DNA from: Gillisia sp. Hel1_33_143
GTDB lineage: Bacteria; Bacteroidota; Bacteroidia; Flavobacteriales; Flavobacteriaceae
Assembly (NCBI RefSeq): GCF_900104765.1
Contig: NZ_LT629737.1
Span: forward strand, 3,410,001 to 3,474,000
Reading direction: 5' to 3'
DNA length: 64,000 nt
Shown here: piece by piece, positions 19,043-29,837 of the stretch
How the letters are laid out: every line of letters begins with the position of its first letter
How positions within the stretch are numbered: the stretch's first letter is position 1
Made by a program: the position numbers and the translations under genes
The notes under the pieces: generated by a model
The model's input: only the letters and a program-made list of their open reading frames with translations
Told to the model about the DNA's origin: nothing
Database searches by the model: none

Positions 19043-19282
19043 TAAATTCTCTTTAAAATCACTAAAAATTTAAGCCCATTTAATACTATATCTATTAGAT
19101 CAAGTCGAACCTAAATTATAAGATTTAGCATAGCACCCTAAGCTTTCGTTTAGATCAATAAGAGCTGACAAAAACTTAACATCGGCAATAATCCAAAAGT
19201 TATTGTATGCAATTATATCAATTTAAAGCTATGATGGCTTTCATATTACTAATAACGCTTTACTGTACTATATTAGTGTGAA

Positions 19283-19981
19283 CTAGATAAAATTCACAAG
19301 TCTTAATTGTTTTTCTCGTGTAGTAAAGAACTTAACCGCGAAAAATGCTGCTGCAAATCTTAGGATGTTCTCTGCTAGCTCTACACTCATATCCTTTAGA
19401 TAGAAAACATCCATATCTCTCAATACGTCTGCAAACATCAACGCTAACGTTAGTGATATAAAATACATAGATTTCTTTGAATAAGAATTCAAATAATATA
19501 GAAACGCTACGATGCCCAAGATCAATAAGTTTAAATAATATAAAGAGTAAAGATAGAATACCGAGCTGTTAGATATATAAGCTTTAAGCTCATAAACATG
19601 CGTAAAGATTAGCATGGCATTCATACCTACCAATCCAAGAAAAAACAATTGCATAGATATTCCTGCATTTTTTATCTCTACATATCTTGATGCTTCTATG
19701 ATCAACGCAAAATTCCCCAATGATAATAATACTAATGAAACCTCATCATTAAACCATTGCCCATGAAACAATCTAAAGACAAAAGACAGAAATGTACTTA
19801 GCATAAACAGATAATAGAAGCCATTGTTCACTCCTGTTTTATTAATATAGTAAAGCACTGTAAGGAAGAAGAAGGTTATATAAGCGGTATTAGAAATCCA
19901 GTCGATATTTAAATAAATAGCAAAAAAATTAAGAAAGAGCAGAATTAACCCAATAATAGCAACAAAATATCTCGCTTTCAT
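19283..19981 (-). CDS. Polytopic membrane protein of unknown function
   Basis: A 232-residue protein made almost wholly of hydrophobic helices; I count about seven or eight membrane segments with short loops, few charges, and a positive C-terminus (TTREKQLR). The topology and size recall YhhN-like lysoplasmalogenase or lipid-related small membrane proteins, but no diagnostic motif is plain, so no function is assigned. It stands alone on the minus strand between dapA and the 5'-nucleotidase pair, with flanking intergenic regions of 421 bases (to dapA) and 179 bases (to the 20161 start). Confidence 0.7.
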   Translation of the reverse strand: MKARYFVAIIGLILLFLNFFAIYLNIDWISNTAYITFFFLTVLYYINKTGVNNGFYYLFMLSTFLSFVFRLFHGQWFNDEVSLVLLSLGNFALIIEASRYVEIKNAGISMQLFFLGLVGMNAMLIFTHVYELKAYISNSSVFYLYSLYYLNLLILGIVAFLYYLNSYSKKSMYFISLTLALMFADVLRDMDVFYLKDMSVELAENILRFAAAFFAVKFFTTREKQLRLVNFI

Positions 19982-20125
19982 TTAAATTTTTGTAAGACGG
20001 TAAATATATAAAAATCTAATATTCAGAGGCTGTTAATAGTGAAACTTTAATTTAGAATTAAAATTATATCAACTTATGGCCGTGTATTTCGACTATGAAA
20101 TAACAAGTCAAATAAAAAACCTTAC

Positions 20126-20133
20126 TACCTTTG
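20126..20133 (+). promoter_or_regulatory. -7 promoter box of the 5'-nucleotidase pair
   Basis: TACCTTTG, a perfect TANNTTTG. It covers an upstream in-frame TTG and so argues that translation starts at the ATG 20161, about 28 bases later. Confidence 0.55.
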
Positions 20134-20160
20134 TGCTCTTCTAAATTAATTCCAATTAAA

Positions 20161-20919
20161 ATGAATTTGAGATCTATTGTTGCATTGGCAGTAATCGCAG
20201 GAACAATTTCTTGCAACAGTGCAAAATTTCATACTTCTACTATAGAAGGAAATAGATTGGCAATAAATAATGAAATTGCTGCAGACACTTCTATAGAAAA
20301 TTACATAAAACCCTATGCCAATCATATTGAAAAAGTGCTGGATAGCGCATTGGCTTATAATCCAACAAATCTGGTAAAGAATGATGGAGCGCTAAATACG
20401 CCTATTGGTAATATGATGGCAGATCTGGTTTTGGAGCAAGCTAACCCTATTTTTAAAAGCAGAACCGGTAATACTATAGATATGGTACTTCTAAATTTTG
20501 GCGGAATCCGGTCTTCCATCGCAAAAGGTAATATTACTACCAGAACCGCCTATTCTGCTATGCCATTTGAAAATGAAATTGTTATAGCCGAACTTTCTCC
20601 GGAGAGAATGAAGGAACTATTGCAATATCTGGAAGTTGCTAAAACTGCACATCCTGTAAGCGGAGTTCAGATTAGAGTGGACAAAGATTTTAAAGTGATA
20701 GATGCTAAAATTCAAGATAAACCGCTGGATGCTCAAAAAAATTACTTTGTAGCAACTTCAGATTATTTGCAGCAAGGCGGAGATAATATGAACTTTTTTA
20801 AAGATCCTGTACATCTTTATCGAACAGATTATAAGATCAGAAATGCGATTATAGATTATTTTATTAAGGTGGACACCATTAAGACCGTAAAAGACAATAG
20901 ATATATTCAAATTAAGTAA
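20161..20919 (+). CDS. 5'-nucleotidase C-terminal-domain lipoprotein
   Basis: A 252-residue protein consisting of the substrate-binding (C-terminal) domain of the UshA-type 5'-nucleotidases on its own. The N-terminus is a lipoprotein signal with lipobox TISC. NFGGIRSSIAKG and the FENEIV segment match the base/sugar-binding face of the family, and SDYLQQGGDN matches its conserved end. The matching metallophosphatase domain is the next gene, 3 bases downstream, so the enzyme normally found as one chain is split, with the domain order reversed relative to the fused form. Likely periplasmic or outer-membrane anchored. Confidence 0.88.
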   Translation: MNLRSIVALAVIAGTISCNSAKFHTSTIEGNRLAINNEIAADTSIENYIKPYANHIEKVLDSALAYNPTNLVKNDGALNTPIGNMMADLVLEQANPIFKSRTGNTIDMVLLNFGGIRSSIAKGNITTRTAYSAMPFENEIVIAELSPERMKELLQYLEVAKTAHPVSGVQIRVDKDFKVIDAKIQDKPLDAQKNYFVATSDYLQQGGDNMNFFKDPVHLYRTDYKIRNAIIDYFIKVDTIKTVKDNRYIQIK

Positions 20920-20922
20920 GTC

Positions 20923-21831
20923 ATGAAAAGAAGATCATTTATTCAGCAAACCGCTGCAACTGGAGCTTTTATTGGCTTGGGTGGTTTAACGATGTCTTTT
21001 AAAGAGAATTCTAGAAAACATATTACTATTTTACATACCAACGATGTACACAGTCATATAGAACCTTTTGGACCGGAAGATCCTAAAAATCCAAATATGG
21101 GTGGTGTTGCCAGAAGAGCAACGTTAGTGCATCAAATAAGAAATGAAAATCCAAACACACTGCTTTTAGACGCAGGAGATATTTTTCAAGGAACGCCTTT
21201 CTTTAATTTTTACGGTGGAGAATTGGAGTTTAAATTAATGAGCAAGTTAAAATATGATGCTGCAACGCTAGGAAATCATGATTTTGATAATGGCATTGAC
21301 GGATTGTATTCTCAACTTCCAAATGCAGATTTCGACTTCCTAATTTCAAATTATGATTTCAATGATACTGTAATGAACGGTCATACCTCACCTTACAAAG
21401 TCTACATGAAAGATGGAGTTAAGATTGGTATCTTCGGGATAGGGATTGAACTTAAAGGATTGGTTACAGATAAACTTTACAAGGAAACTAAATATTTAGA
21501 CCCTATTGAAGTAACTCAGGATATGACCAGAATTCTGAAAGAGGAACTAAAATGTGATCTTGTAATTTGTCTTTCTCACTTGGGTTACGAATACAAAAAT
21601 GAGGATAAGATCTCTGACATAAAATTAGCCAGAGCCACAGAAAATATAGATCTAATAATTGGTGGCCATACCCACACCTTTTTAGAACGCCCTACTATCG
21701 AGACCAACAAAGCAGGTAAAAAAGTGCTGGTGAATCAGGTTGGTTGCTACGGAGTTTATCTGGGCAGGATAGATTTCTACTTAGATAATGACAACAATAT
21801 TGAAAGCAAAGGAGTAAGTATTTCGGTTTAA
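20923..21831 (+). CDS. 5'-nucleotidase metallophosphatase domain protein, Tat-exported
   Basis: A 302-residue metallophosphatase carrying the N-terminal catalytic domain of the 5'-nucleotidase family. The metal-ligand motifs are in order: HTNDVHSH near 38-45, DAGD near 85, GNHDFD near 120, and GGHTHT near 245. The N-terminus KRRSFIQQ followed by a hydrophobic stretch is a twin-arginine signal, so it is exported folded. It works presumably with the adjacent lipoprotein to dephosphorylate nucleotides in the periplasm. A strong bidirectional hairpin follows. Confidence 0.9.
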   Translation: MKRRSFIQQTAATGAFIGLGGLTMSFKENSRKHITILHTNDVHSHIEPFGPEDPKNPNMGGVARRATLVHQIRNENPNTLLLDAGDIFQGTPFFNFYGGELEFKLMSKLKYDAATLGNHDFDNGIDGLYSQLPNADFDFLISNYDFNDTVMNGHTSPYKVYMKDGVKIGIFGIGIELKGLVTDKLYKETKYLDPIEVTQDMTRILKEELKCDLVICLSHLGYEYKNEDKISDIKLARATENIDLIIGGHTHTFLERPTIETNKAGKKVLVNQVGCYGVYLGRIDFYLDNDNNIESKGVSISV

Positions 21832-21909
21832 AATTAATTCAATTAAACCCCATTTTCAATTCTTTCGTCACCCTGAATTTATTGACGACTCATACTATAA
21901 CATTGGTAA

Positions 21910-21947
21910 AAAAATGAGATTTTGAATTCCTTCAAAATCTCATTTTT
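21910..21947. terminator. Bidirectional hairpin terminator between the nucleotidase and ligA
   Basis: A perfect 17-bp stem (21910-21926 with 21931-21947, loop TTCC) with A-tracts on one side and T-tracts on the other. It lies between converging genes and can stop transcription from both directions. Confidence 0.85.
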
Positions 21948-21974
21948 ACTTTAGTTTATTTTACGAACTAACAA

Positions 21975-23981
<2,007 letters not shown>

Positions 23982-24009
23982 TTAAGCGGAAAAATATGGG
24001 ACACAAATT

Positions 24010-24675
24010 TTATATGTAGTGCAATTCATCATTTTTGAATTGTAAATGATGTGTATTATTTTGATGACTGAATATTAAGCTAAAACCTGAAGCATAAGCT
24101 TTATCGTTAGCTGGAAACCAGTCTTTTAAATCTTTATTAATGGTAATTATAAGACCATCTGGATCTCCAATGGCACAAAATTTTTCGAAATTTCCATCAA
24201 ACTTTTCAAGCTGAAAGTTCTTACTGAGAAATTCATAGCTTTTTCTAATGTTAGAAGTCGCCAGACCAATTTCAGCAATCCCTAAAATACTTTCTTCAGA
24301 AAAGATCGCAGATTTTGGCGAATTAAGCGTTCTTCTTGAAATGAATTCTAAAATATTTTCGTCTTTATCGTAGAAGTAAAGTGACTTAGCATCCCAGTTA
24401 CTAAAATCTACAATTTCATTATTGTAACTCTTAATAATAGCCACTCTTTCTTTCACCCATTCTAAGGCGATCTCCTCTAGTTTATCTGGAATATGAAAAG
24501 CTATATGATATGGAGTAGCATTAGCTTTTTTAGAAAGTTTTAGAATTGAAGTTCCTATCAGCACCTCAAAACTTTCTTCAGTATAATTCTGAATTTTTAG
24601 TCCGAAGAGATCCCGAAAGAATTTTAATTGCTCTTCCAGTTTTGAAGTATAAATATTTAGGAATTCTATCTTCAT
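24010..24675 (-). CDS. VOC (glyoxalase/bleomycin-resistance fold) family protein
   Basis: A 221-residue protein with two beta-alpha-beta-beta-beta halves. The first begins KIEFLNIYTSKLEEQLKFFRDLFGL and the second GIAEIGLATSNIRKSYEFL, the repeat pattern of the vicinal oxygen chelate superfamily; the YFYDKDENILEFI segment is typical of ring-cleavage-dioxygenase-like members. Metal ligands cannot be assigned with certainty, so the activity is unknown. It lies between ligA and the LOG-family gene on the same strand. Confidence 0.75.
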   Translation of the reverse strand: MKIEFLNIYTSKLEEQLKFFRDLFGLKIQNYTEESFEVLIGTSILKLSKKANATPYHIAFHIPDKLEEIALEWVKERVAIIKSYNNEIVDFSNWDAKSLYFYDKDENILEFISRRTLNSPKSAIFSEESILGIAEIGLATSNIRKSYEFLSKNFQLEKFDGNFEKFCAIGDPDGLIITINKDLKDWFPANDKAYASGFSLIFSHQNNTHHLQFKNDELHYI

Positions 24676-24705
24676 AGAGTAGTTTACATCTTCAGATCAA
24701 GACGT

Positions 24706-25299
24706 TTAGGTCTGATTTTTATTCATCCATTTTGGAACCGGCATAGGTTTAAAATCTTTCATCTTCTGCAAAAGATCTGCAATATTATCGGAAACTAATA
24801 CCAAACTCATGTTTTCTTCTTTCAGCAATTTCTTGGCAACCATTTTATGAAGCATTGCTAAAAGCTCATCATAATAATTATTAGTATTCAAAATACCTAT
24901 CGGTTTTTTATGCAAGCCTAACTGTCCCCAAGTCAAAATTTCGAACAATTCTTCCAAAGTTCCAAATCCGCCGGGAAGCGCTATAAATCCTTCACTAAGA
25001 TCGTGCATTTTAAGCTTTCGCTCGTGCATATCTTTGGTGGTTATTAATTGAGATAATTGCGTATGCGCCACTTCTTTCGTCTTTAAAAAGTCTGGAATTA
25101 CACCGGTTACTTTTCCACTATTATCTAAAGCGCCTTTGGCAACCTGTCCCATTAGGCCAAGTTTACTTCCGCCATAAATAACCTCTATATTATGCGTAGC
25201 AAGAAATTCACCAACAGCATAAGCCTCTTTGTAGATCTCTACATCCTCCCCATCACTACTCGCACAAAAAACAGCGATGCTCTTTAAATTATTTTCCAT
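24706..25299 (-). CDS. LOG-family nucleotide 5'-monophosphate phosphoribohydrolase
   Basis: A 197-residue Rossmann-fold protein of the TIGR00730 group. The signature PGGFGTLEELFE near 108-119 and the preceding arginine in ERKLKM match the active site of cytokinin riboside 5'-monophosphate phosphoribohydrolases, which cleave the base from nucleoside monophosphates. In bacteria without plant hosts the natural substrate is uncertain, possibly AMP or another purine monophosphate. It follows prmC by 12 bases and is probably in the same operon. Confidence 0.88.
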   Translation of the reverse strand: MENNLKSIAVFCASSDGEDVEIYKEAYAVGEFLATHNIEVIYGGSKLGLMGQVAKGALDNSGKVTGVIPDFLKTKEVAHTQLSQLITTKDMHERKLKMHDLSEGFIALPGGFGTLEELFEILTWGQLGLHKKPIGILNTNNYYDELLAMLHKMVAKKLLKEENMSLVLVSDNIADLLQKMKDFKPMPVPKWMNKNQT

Positions 25300-25311
25300 T
25301 AACGAAAAGTT

Positions 25312-26163
25312 CTATTTTAAATTTGCTTTCAGCATTCGGTCATTGCCAAAAATATCTTTTCTAACTTCAGTATTAAAACCTAATTCCTGCAACATCGTGG
25401 AAGTCTCTTTGGCTAAATATTGATTTATCTCAAAGTATAAACTTCCCGATTTTCTCAATCTAGATTTTGCCAACATTCCAATTTTCCTGTAAAATATCAG
25501 AGGATCTTCATCTGATACATACAAAGCCAAATGAGGTTCATTCTCCAGAACATTCCTATGCATTTCTTTTTTTTCCAATTCCCTTACATATGGAGGATTG
25601 GAAACAATAACATCTAACTTCTCATCCAAGAAATCTGTGGCAAGAATGTCTTTTAAACTAAAAGATATATGAACATTATTGCACTTAGCATTATCTGTAG
25701 CTATAGCTAAGGCTTTTTCTGAAACGTCTACCGCAGAGATTTTAGAATTTTTTAAATGATGCGCAAGGCTAATTGGAATACAACCTGTACCGGTGCCAAT
25801 CTCTAAGATCTCAAATTGCTCTTCCTCCTTTTCATTTAGATCATCTAAAATCCATTGCACCAACTCTTCTGTTTCAGGTCTAGGAATTAGAACATTTTCA
25901 TTTACTTTAAATTGAAGGCCAAAAAATTCTGTCTCTCCAAGAATATATTGAATAGGCTCATGACAAACCAATCTTTGTTGAGCCTCCTTAAATTTAATAA
26001 GAACCTCATCTTCAATGACACAAGCTGGATCTAGAGCGATCTCTAATCGAGTTAATCCTAAGTATGAAGTAGCTAATAAATTAAAAAAAGAATTGATCTC
26101 CTGTGGGGGATATTCCTCTTTTAAGGCATTTATAAATTGATCTTTAAATTGTAGAACCTTCAA
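25312..26163 (-). CDS. prmC: Peptide chain release factor N5-glutamine methyltransferase
   Basis: Methylates the glutamine of the GGQ motif in release factors RF1 and RF2. The 283-residue protein has an N-terminal helical domain, the SAM-binding motif EIGTGTGCIPISLA near 122-135, and the catalytic NPPYV motif near 185. The apparent start is a TTG on the minus strand; an ATG is not available nearby, so this start is moderately sure. Between a GNAT gene upstream and the LOG gene downstream. Confidence 0.93.
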   Translation of the reverse strand: MKVLQFKDQFINALKEEYPPQEINSFFNLLATSYLGLTRLEIALDPACVIEDEVLIKFKEAQQRLVCHEPIQYILGETEFFGLQFKVNENVLIPRPETEELVQWILDDLNEKEEEQFEILEIGTGTGCIPISLAHHLKNSKISAVDVSEKALAIATDNAKCNNVHISFSLKDILATDFLDEKLDVIVSNPPYVRELEKKEMHRNVLENEPHLALYVSDEDPLIFYRKIGMLAKSRLRKSGSLYFEINQYLAKETSTMLQELGFNTEVRKDIFGNDRMLKANLK

Positions 26164-26187
26164 TCTTGTTTTATTAAATGACTATCT

Positions 26188-26670
26188 CTATAGATCTTTT
26201 ATCATCCACATGGTACAGTTGTAATGCCCTGTATCTCCCATTGGCTTTTCTAATGATCTAAACCCTGATCTACCATAAAGTCTTCTCGCATTTTCCATAT
26301 ATGGAAGAGTTTCTAGGTAACACTGCTTAAAACCTTGAGCCTTTGCAAAATGCAAACAAGTTTCCATCATATGCGCTCCAATACCTCGCCCTCTTGCCTC
26401 AGGCAGAAAATACATTTTTTGTAGTTCACTCACTTCAGCCTCTAAGCCTATTAATGGCGCAATTCCAGAACCTCCAATAAGAGTTCCATTTTCTTCTACT
26501 ACAAAATATTGCATCTTATCATGTTGATACGTACTGTACATATCATCCAAAGATTTATCTTCATAAGCAGTTCCCACTTTAGGAACTCCCATTTCTACCA
26601 ACACCTTTCGTATTAAGGCTGCAATTTGCTGGTTATCTTCCGGTTGTATCTCTCTAATTTTAAAACTCAT
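26188..26670 (-). CDS. GNAT-family N-acetyltransferase
   Basis: A 160-residue acetyltransferase-fold protein. The acetyl-CoA-binding motif is LPEARGRGIGAHMMETCL near 91-108, and the C-terminal strand YGRSGFRSLEKPMGDTGH is also typical. The substrate cannot be read from the sequence. The start codon lies 30 bases from the divergent ribD start, so the two share a very short promoter region. First gene of the run GNAT-prmC-LOG. Confidence 0.85.
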   Translation of the reverse strand: MSFKIREIQPEDNQQIAALIRKVLVEMGVPKVGTAYEDKSLDDMYSTYQHDKMQYFVVEENGTLIGGSGIAPLIGLEAEVSELQKMYFLPEARGRGIGAHMMETCLHFAKAQGFKQCYLETLPYMENARRLYGRSGFRSLEKPMGDTGHYNCTMWMIKDL

Positions 26671-26700
26671 GTTTTGCTGAATAAATCATATTTTTGTGAT

Positions 26701-27747
26701 GTGAAGATACACGAAAAATATATAAATAGATGCATAGAATTGGCCCAAAACGGCCTCGGAAACACCTATCCCAACCCAATGGTTGGCAGTGTAATTGTAC
26801 ACCAAGGGAGAATTATTGGTGAAGGTTGGCATCATAAAGCAGGCGAGCCGCATGCAGAGGTAAATGCAATTGCCTCAGTTAAAGACAAATCGCTTTTAAA
26901 GAAGAGTACTATTTATGTGAGTTTAGAACCTTGCAGCCACTACGGAAAAACTCCTCCCTGTAGTGATCTTATCATAGCTAAAGAAATTAAAAAAGTTGTT
27001 ATTGCTACGGTAGATCCTTTTGCGGAAGTATCTGGTAGAGGAATTCAAAAACTGCTAAGCGCCGGATGCGAAGTAATTGTGGGCGTAAGAGAAAAAGAAG
27101 CACAAGATCTTAACAAAAGGTTCTTTACCTATCATCAAAAAAAGAGACCTTATGTGATCTTGAAATGGGCACAATCTGAAGATGGATTTCTTGCCCCGGA
27201 GAAGAAAGATAAAAGAGAACCAATTTGGATTACCAACCAATACTCCAAGCAACTGGTTCATAAATGGAGAAGTGAAGAACAAGCAATCTTGGTGGGAACT
27301 AATACTGCCGTAATGGACGATCCTAAACTAAATTCCAGATTATGGGAAGGAAAAAATCCCACCCGCGTGCTAATAGATCAAAATTTAAGAACCCCAAAAG
27401 ATTCGGCAATTCTGGATGGTAGCATTAAAACCATTGTAATTTGTGGTATGCACTCTAAACCAGAACTAGATTTTAATTTATTATATTTTGAAAAAATAGA
27501 TTTTCTAAAAGAGATTGCTTCTCAAATTATGAATACTCTGTATGAACATCACATTCAATCTGTAATTATTGAAGGCGGGAGCAAAACCCTTCAAACTTTT
27601 ATAGACGCCAACCTTTGGGATGAAGCGCGAGTTTTTACAGGAGAAAATCAATTTTTAAAGGGGACTTCTTCTCCATTTTTATTAGGCACAAAAGTTCTGG
27701 AACAGCACTTAGAGAATGATTATTTAAAGATTTACAAAAATGATTAA
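26701..27747 (+). CDS. ribD: Bifunctional riboflavin biosynthesis deaminase/reductase
   Basis: Converts the early pyrimidine intermediate of riboflavin synthesis by deamination and then reduction. The 348-residue protein has the zinc deaminase domain (HAEVNA near 52 and PCSHYGKTPPC near 77-87) and a C-terminal NADPH-reductase domain with the KWAQSEDGF segment. I place the start at GTG 26701 (MKIHEKYINRC), the usual family N-terminus; a longer in-frame reading crosses the divergent GNAT gene. A TATTTTTG box at 26689-26696 ends 4 bases before the GTG. The HAD gene overlaps its end by 8 bases. Confidence 0.94.
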   Translation: MKIHEKYINRCIELAQNGLGNTYPNPMVGSVIVHQGRIIGEGWHHKAGEPHAEVNAIASVKDKSLLKKSTIYVSLEPCSHYGKTPPCSDLIIAKEIKKVVIATVDPFAEVSGRGIQKLLSAGCEVIVGVREKEAQDLNKRFFTYHQKKRPYVILKWAQSEDGFLAPEKKDKREPIWITNQYSKQLVHKWRSEEQAILVGTNTAVMDDPKLNSRLWEGKNPTRVLIDQNLRTPKDSAILDGSIKTIVICGMHSKPELDFNLLYFEKIDFLKEIASQIMNTLYEHHIQSVIIEGGSKTLQTFIDANLWDEARVFTGENQFLKGTSSPFLLGTKVLEQHLENDYLKIYKND

Positions 27748-28348
27748 AACCATCATATTCGATTTTGGAGATATATTTATAAATCTTGATAAATCTGCTA
27801 CTCAAAGAGAATTGAACTCTTTAAAAATAGAAAAGATCTCTGAAGAGTTGCAACAAACAAATCTTGAATATGAACAGGGACATATCACTTCAGATGAGTT
27901 TTTAGGCGCTTATACCAATAGATATCCTGCTATTGAAAAAGATCAATTTAGAAGATCTTGGAATGCTATTTTAAAAGATTTCCCGGAGTACAGATTAAAA
28001 TTTATTCAGAAACTTTCCAAAGAAAAAGATTATCAACTCATCTTACTTAGCAACACCAATGAAATTCATATAGATTGGATAAAACAAGAGGTTCCGTTCT
28101 TTGAAGATTTTAAGAACTGTTTTGATGCCTTCTATCTTTCTCATGAGATTCACTATAGAAAACCGAACAGAAATATCTATGAATTCGTGCTTAGCAAGCA
28201 TCAGTTAAAACCGGAAGAGTGTTTGTTTGTAGATGATACTTCTGCAAATACAGATGCCGCAAAAGAACTAGGCATCCATGTTTGGAATTTAGAACCTACA
28301 CGAGAAGATATTATAGATCTATTCACCTCCCAAAAAGAGCTATTTTGA
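27740..28348 (+). CDS. HAD-superfamily hydrolase
   Basis: A 202-residue phosphatase-like protein. Motif I is IIFDFGDIFINLD near 4-16 (the DxxxD form with the nucleophile and a second Asp), motif II LLSNTN near 97, motif III lysine in YRKPNRNIYE near 140, and motif IV CLFVDDTSANTDAA near 160. It overlaps ribD by 8 bases. One missing step of riboflavin synthesis, removal of phosphate from the reduced pyrimidine, is done by HAD enzymes in other bacteria, so a role there is plausible but unproven. Confidence 0.88.
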   Translation: MIKTIIFDFGDIFINLDKSATQRELNSLKIEKISEELQQTNLEYEQGHITSDEFLGAYTNRYPAIEKDQFRRSWNAILKDFPEYRLKFIQKLSKEKDYQLILLSNTNEIHIDWIKQEVPFFEDFKNCFDAFYLSHEIHYRKPNRNIYEFVLSKHQLKPEECLFVDDTSANTDAAKELGIHVWNLEPTREDIIDLFTSQKELF

Positions 28349-29211
28349 TATATCTTCTCCTTAGCATTTTATCATCCAGCATAATATTTGTGGTTTTTAA
28401 TCTCTACAAAAAATATGGAGTTAATACGCTTCAGGCAATTATTGTAAATTATTTTATAGCCTGTGCTGTAGGCTTTTTTGGCTTTATAAAAAGCACAGAC
28501 ATTACTGCTATACCTCATAAAGATTGGTTTCTAGGCACATTAATATTAGGAGTTCTCTTTATTGTTGTTTTTTATCTAGCCGCAATAACTACACAGCGCA
28601 GCGGACTTTCTGTGGTTTCAGTTGCTACTAAGATGTCTGTAGCCATCCCTGTTCTATTCGGTATTTTATATTTTAATGAAAGTAGCGGCATAATGAAATC
28701 TGCCGGAATCATCCTTGCATTAGTAGCTGTTTATCTTAGTTCTGTTAAGAATAGAAGCGGAATTGCTATTAAAAAGGAGAATTTAATATTTCCGATCCTA
28801 GTGTTTTTGGGTAGCGGAATAATAGATACCAGTATAAAATTTTTAGAAGCCAGCTATGTTTCAAAGACAGAAGTTGCACTTTTTTCATCCACAATTTTTG
28901 CCATTGCAGGTATCATAGGGGTTATGGTTTTAATTGTTCAGGGCTTTTTAGGACGCCTAAGAGTTACAAAAAGGAACTTATTAGGCGGTGTTGCTTTAGG
29001 TATTCCGAATTACTTTTCTATTTACTTTCTGGTTTTAGCTTTAAGAAGTGAAGGAATGGAAAGTTCTACCGTATTTACCATTAATAATGTCGCCATTGTT
29101 TTGGTGTCTACCTTGCTTGGTATAGTTTTGTTCAAAGAACATTTAATTCCTAAAAACTGGATTGGTATATTCTTGGCTATTTTAAGTATAATTTTAGTAG
29201 CTACCAGTTAA
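28345..29211 (+). CDS. EamA/DMT-family transporter
   Basis: A 288-residue inner-membrane protein with about ten hydrophobic helices arranged as two EamA-like halves, the pattern of drug/metabolite transporters. The TTG at 28345 overlaps the preceding TGA stop as TTGA and gives the family-typical beginning MIYLLLSILSSS; the longer reading begins 63 bases inside the HAD gene and adds charged residues that do not fit. The substrate is unknown. It is translationally coupled to the HAD gene. Confidence 0.85.
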   Translation: MIYLLLSILSSSIIFVVFNLYKKYGVNTLQAIIVNYFIACAVGFFGFIKSTDITAIPHKDWFLGTLILGVLFIVVFYLAAITTQRSGLSVVSVATKMSVAIPVLFGILYFNESSGIMKSAGIILALVAVYLSSVKNRSGIAIKKENLIFPILVFLGSGIIDTSIKFLEASYVSKTEVALFSSTIFAIAGIIGVMVLIVQGFLGRLRVTKRNLLGGVALGIPNYFSIYFLVLALRSEGMESSTVFTINNVAIVLVSTLLGIVLFKEHLIPKNWIGIFLAILSIILVATS

Positions 29212-29222
29212 AATTACATATT

Positions 29223-29837
29223 TTGAAAGACACGTATAAAAGCATTACAAAACCATCTGAAGAGATCTTATTTAAAGACAAGAACTCTAAATTCTTTGGC
29301 TATGCTTTTCCTATTCATTCTGAAGATGATGCCAAGATACATTTAGAAGAATTACGAAAGAAACATCACCAGGCTAGACATTGGTGTTATGCCTGGCAGA
29401 TAGGTAAGGAAGTTCAAGATCATCAATTTAGAGCTAATGATGATGGAGAGCCCTCAAACTCTGCAGGGATGCCAATTTATGGTCAAATTCAGTCTTTTGA
29501 GGTAACTAATATCCTCATCGTTGTAGTTCGATATTTTGGCGGAGTCAAATTAGGCGTTGGCGGTTTGATAAACGCTTATAAAACTGCAGCCCAATTGGCG
29601 TTGGAGGCTAGTGATATTTTAAAACGAACCATTGATGAACGTTTTGTGCTTCAATTTGATTATCCGGAAATGAATATCGTAATGCGAGTTATTAAAGAAC
29701 ACAACCTTAATATAATTGAACAAGATCTAGGTTTAGATTGCAAAATCTACATCGCAATTAGAAAAAAAGATGCAGAAGCCATATTTGATAAATTTAAAGG
29801 TATTTATAAAGTTGAAATAAAAAAAGTGGAAGACTAA
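29223..29837 (+). CDS. YigZ/IMPACT-family protein
   Basis: A 204-residue protein with the UPF0029 N-terminal domain (KNSKFFGYAFPI, then HHQARHWCYAWQ near 48-60 and DDGEPSNSAGMPI near 76-88) and the DUF1949 ferredoxin-like C-terminal domain. These are the hallmarks of the IMPACT/YigZ family, cytosolic proteins linked in eukaryotes to GCN2 control and unclear in bacteria. The start is TTG. Its stop codon overlaps the stop of the convergent thioesterase gene by two bases. Confidence 0.9.
   Translation: MKDTYKSITKPSEEILFKDKNSKFFGYAFPIHSEDDAKIHLEELRKKHHQARHWCYAWQIGKEVQDHQFRANDDGEPSNSAGMPIYGQIQSFEVTNILIVVVRYFGGVKLGVGGLINAYKTAAQLALEASDILKRTIDERFVLQFDYPEMNIVMRVIKEHNLNIIEQDLGLDCKIYIAIRKKDAEAIFDKFKGIYKVEIKKVED

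Noticed and set aside
19207-19281. 24-codon hydrophobic open frame between dapA and the membrane protein gene
   Set aside because: Too short, no supporting signal, antisense to the neighbouring transcripts; chance in AT-rich DNA is likely.
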